Origin: CANJUD01 sp043750035
Lineage (GTDB): Bacteria; Bacteroidota; Bacteroidia; UKL13-3
Assembly (NCBI GenBank): GCA_043750035.1
Contig: JAYVCI010000172.1
Span: 1-8,212, forward strand
DNA length: 8,212 nucleotides
Direction of reading: 5' to 3'
The notes under the pieces are model-generated. The model saw only the letters and a list, made by a program, of their open reading frames with translations, was not told the DNA's origin and made no database searches. Made by a program: the position numbers and the translations under genes. This document shows, piece after piece, positions 6,448 through 8,212 of this stretch. Every line of letters starts with the position of its first letter. Position 1 is the first letter of the stretch.

Positions 6448-6999
6448 TTATAACTTCTGAATATTTGTTTTTATACATTCCGCAAATTTCTTTATTTCCT
6501 TTGGCATATCTAAATTTAAGCAGTCAATATAAAATTTTTTGTTTGTGGTGCATTGTTGTATTTCAAAATAAATTCCGCAACCATCTGAACAGTCAGGGCA
6601 GCCAAAAGTTTCAGTATTTTTCTTTGTTGTCAATAAACTATTAGGAATATTCTTCACTATTTCTGCTGCTATGGCAAACTTTTTTTTGTCGGTTATTTCT
6701 GTCGCAAAGTTGAGTTTTCCTTGATTCTTAAAATAGCTGTCTGTGTGGTCGACAAAAAGTGAGTTTTGATTACCTTGCATATTATAACGATACATGGTCG
6801 CACAGTCATGCGAACATTCACCACAAAATATTCCGAAAATCATTTGATCAATATGCCGTTCGGAAATTGAAGCCTTGTTTATTTCATTTGAATTTATTTT
6901 TGATTCTTCCTTGTCGATATTATAGCTAGATGGCGTCTGCCCACAAGCTATAAGTGAAAGCGAAAGTCCAATTGCATATATAAAGTTTGTTGTCGTCAT
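6448..6999 (-). CDS. Cysteine-rich lipoprotein of unknown function
   Basis: A 183-residue predicted lipoprotein that I do not recognise. The N-terminus has a short hydrophobic segment (about 6-18) and a lipobox LIAC (C19), so it should be lipidated and anchored facing the periplasm or cell surface. After a polar, low-complexity linker (20-48), the mature part holds two CxxCxxxC clusters: C59-C62-C66 in the GIFCGECSHDCATMY context, and C134-C137-C141 in CPDCSDGCG. C150, C160 and C175 lie further on. Such spacing could bind a metal or form disulfides in an exported protein; the sequence does not decide. No enzyme motif is visible. It begins 30 bases after the GT2 gene ends on the same strand, with no recognisable promoter between, so it may be the last gene of that operon. 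The convergent neighbour is ftsY, 145 bases away. Confidence 0.78.
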   Translation of the reverse strand: MTTTNFIYAIGLSLSLIACGQTPSSYNIDKEESKINSNEINKASISERHIDQMIFGIFCGECSHDCATMYRYNMQGNQNSLFVDHTDSYFKNQGKLNFATEITDKKKFAIAAEIVKNIPNSLLTTKKNTETFGCPDCSDGCGIYFEIQQCTTNKKFYIDCLNLDMPKEIKKFAECIKTNIQKL

Positions 7000-7029
7000 A
7001 TGCTTACTACTAACTATTATATTATAATA

Positions 7030-7749
7030 CTATCCTCTAAAAAGTCCATACTTTATTATACAATAAATTGCCCTAAAACCATCTCTCCAGCCTATTTTCT
7101 TTCCTTCTTCGTAGGTGCGGCCATAGTATGAAATTCCTACTTCGTATATTCTTATATTGGGAATCTTAGAAATTTTAGCAGTAACCTCTGGTTCAAACCC
7201 GAAGCGTTTTTCTTTAAGTTCTATCGTTTTTATTAATTCAGCATTGAAAAGTTTGTAGCAGGTCTCCATATCTGTAAGGTTTAAATTGGACATGAGGTTG
7301 CTTAAAAAAGTAAGAAATTTATTTCCCAAAGTATGCCAAAAGAAAAGAACACGGTGGGCATTCCCTCCCATAAAACGGCTGCCATATACTACATCGGCAA
7401 AACCATCTAATACTGGCTTTAGCATAATATTATATTCGTTGGGGTCGTATTCTAAATCGGCATCTTGTATAATAATATATTCTCCAGTAGATTCTTTGAT
7501 ACCACGGTGCAGGGCTGCTCCCTTACCCATATTATAAGGTTGTTTGTAATATTGTATATCTAAACTGGGATTTGATTTTATATAATCATGGATTGCTTCT
7601 TCTGTATTATCGTTGGAGCAATCATTAACAATTACAATTTCTTTTTTTATATTATTTAATAAATCAACTTTTTGTATCTTGTCCAATATTAAATGTATCG
7701 TTCTGCCCTCATTATAAGCAGGAATAACGATGGAGATTAATTTATTCAT
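7030..7749 (-). CDS. GT2 glycosyltransferase, polyprenyl-phosphate sugar synthase type
   Basis: A GT-A fold family 2 glycosyltransferase like dolichol-phosphate mannose synthase (DPM1), expected to move a sugar from a nucleotide donor to polyprenyl phosphate at the inner face of the cytoplasmic membrane. Motifs: IVIPAYNEG (7-15), VNDCSNDNT (41-49, nucleotide binding), NMGKGAALHRGI (73-84), the metal-binding QDADLEYDP (95-103), YGSRF (122-126), TDMETCYKLF (159-168) and RFGFEPEVTAKI (182-193). The C-terminal GRTYEEGKKIGWRDG (210-224) is typical of bacterial DPM1-like proteins. At 239 residues it is the soluble, single-domain type without C-terminal membrane helices. Its start overlaps the end of the upstream membrane protein gene by 8 bases, so they are probably translationally coupled. 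The class is firm; the sugar donor and acceptor are not determined. Confidence 0.93.
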   Translation of the reverse strand: MNKLISIVIPAYNEGRTIHLILDKIQKVDLLNNIKKEIVIVNDCSNDNTEEAIHDYIKSNPSLDIQYYKQPYNMGKGAALHRGIKESTGEYIIIQDADLEYDPNEYNIMLKPVLDGFADVVYGSRFMGGNAHRVLFFWHTLGNKFLTFLSNLMSNLNLTDMETCYKLFNAELIKTIELKEKRFGFEPEVTAKISKIPNIRIYEVGISYYGRTYEEGKKIGWRDGFRAIYCIIKYGLFRG

Positions 7750-8212
7750 GATCTTGTTTTAAGGAAAAGTTTTTAAAATCAACAAATATCATTTGATAGG
7801 TAATTACAAACCATACTATTACACAGGGTAGTGCTTTAAACCCGTATGGCTGAATCCAGTGGTGAAGAATATAACTGGGAAAAAGATCTGATGGAGATAA
7901 ACTGGTGACTATAAACGCAAATATAAATACAATGAGTACCCATAATTTTTTTTTATTTTGATATTGGACTATAAACCACAGCGCAACACCAGTAAAGGCG
8001 ATGATATAAGTTGGCGATTCGGAACCACTACTGTAAATCACCACAAAAATAAGAGTAGAGGCTAACATCAGCAATCTAAAGCAGTGGTGCTTATATTGAC
8101 TAACCCTTAGATAGGGTATAAAAAATAAAATTAAACCCGGTATTAAAAACAAGAGATTGGGTATATCAGGGTTTTTAAAAATTCTTCTGAACATTCCCAT
8201 AAAAGAGACATC
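7742..8212 (-). CDS. Polytopic membrane protein, likely GT87 (DUF2029) C-terminal part, partial
   Basis: The frame is open to the window edge (codons for DVSF precede the Met at 8200), so this is the C-terminal end of a longer gene; about 156 residues are visible. Counting from the Met at 8200, hydrophobic segments lie at roughly 15-31, 41-58, 62-80, 86-101 and 121-140. The pattern SGSESPTYIIAFTGVALWF (58-76), then TSLSPSDLFP (99-108) and FKALPCVIVWF (121-131), resembles the end of Bacteroidota GT87/DUF2029 membrane glycosyltransferases, which use polyprenyl-phosphate sugars. The catalytic N-terminal part is outside the window. Coupling with a DPM1-like GT2 gene, which would make such donors, supports the call. 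It could also be another GT-C or O-antigen-type membrane protein. Confidence 0.65.
   Translation of the reverse strand, partial: DVSFMGMFRRIFKNPDIPNLLFLIPGLILFFIPYLRVSQYKHHCFRLLMLASTLIFVVIYSSGSESPTYIIAFTGVALWFIVQYQNKKKLWVLIVFIFAFIVTSLSPSDLFPSYILHHWIQPYGFKALPCVIVWFVITYQMIFVDFKNFSLKQDHE

Noticed and set aside
7286..7537. 83-codon plus-strand frame inside the GT2 gene
   Set aside because: It is antisense to the GT2 motif region, which is conserved, and shows no family features.
1..8212. CRISPR array, tRNA or rRNA genes, transposase, prophage, toxin-antitoxin or defence genes
   Set aside because: I looked for regularly spaced repeats, tRNA-like cloverleaf signatures, transposase motifs and small paired genes on both strands and saw none.

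Overview
The window looks like a chromosomal segment of a Bacteroidota genome, most likely an aerobic or environmental lineage that carries a type IX secretion system rather than a gut Bacteroides. The signs are a T9SS plug (DUF5103) protein, the phylum-specific small protein DUF4295 (bL38) after L28 and L33, a Bacteroidota-type promoter (TTTG-N19-TACTTTTG), A/T-rich start regions without Shine-Dalgarno sequences, and short interspersed palindromes. This placement is inferred from gene content and motifs; no database search was done.

Layout. (1) Positions 1-4451, plus strand: a tightly packed run of a UMF1-type MFS transporter (5' end outside the window), an ABC-F ATPase that overlaps it by 4 bases, and a T9SS plug protein whose ATG directly follows the ABC-F stop codon. 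(2) Positions 4473-5180, plus strand: a promoter, rpmB, rpmG, the 49-codon DUF4295/bL38 gene, and a wobble-rich intrinsic terminator. (3) Positions 5181-5351: a gene-free spacer holding an 18-base perfect palindrome and an A/T-rich 14-base tandem repeat. (4) Positions 5352-6302: ftsY, with a TTG start. (5) Positions 6448-8212, minus strand, convergent with ftsY: a partial polytopic membrane protein resembling the C-terminal part of a GT87 (DUF2029) glycosyltransferase, a GT2 polyprenyl-phosphate glycosyltransferase overlapping it by 8 bases, and a cysteine-rich lipoprotein of unknown function 30 bases downstream.

How the genes fit together. The middle block is translation and secretion housekeeping: ribosomal proteins plus the SRP receptor FtsY. 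The ABC-F protein also belongs to translation, as its family acts in the ribosomal E site. The plug protein belongs to outer-membrane export and needs Sec export, which FtsY supports only indirectly. The minus-strand pair suggests lipid-linked sugar chemistry: the GT2 enzyme would load a sugar onto polyprenyl phosphate and the GT-C type membrane enzyme would use such a donor.

Most of the window is ordinary conserved content, and I see no clear undescribed multi-gene system. The points most worth a second look are a palindrome shared between the ABC-F coding region and the ftsY upstream spacer, the lipoprotein with two CxxCxxxC clusters, and the repeat-laden, TTG-started ftsY.
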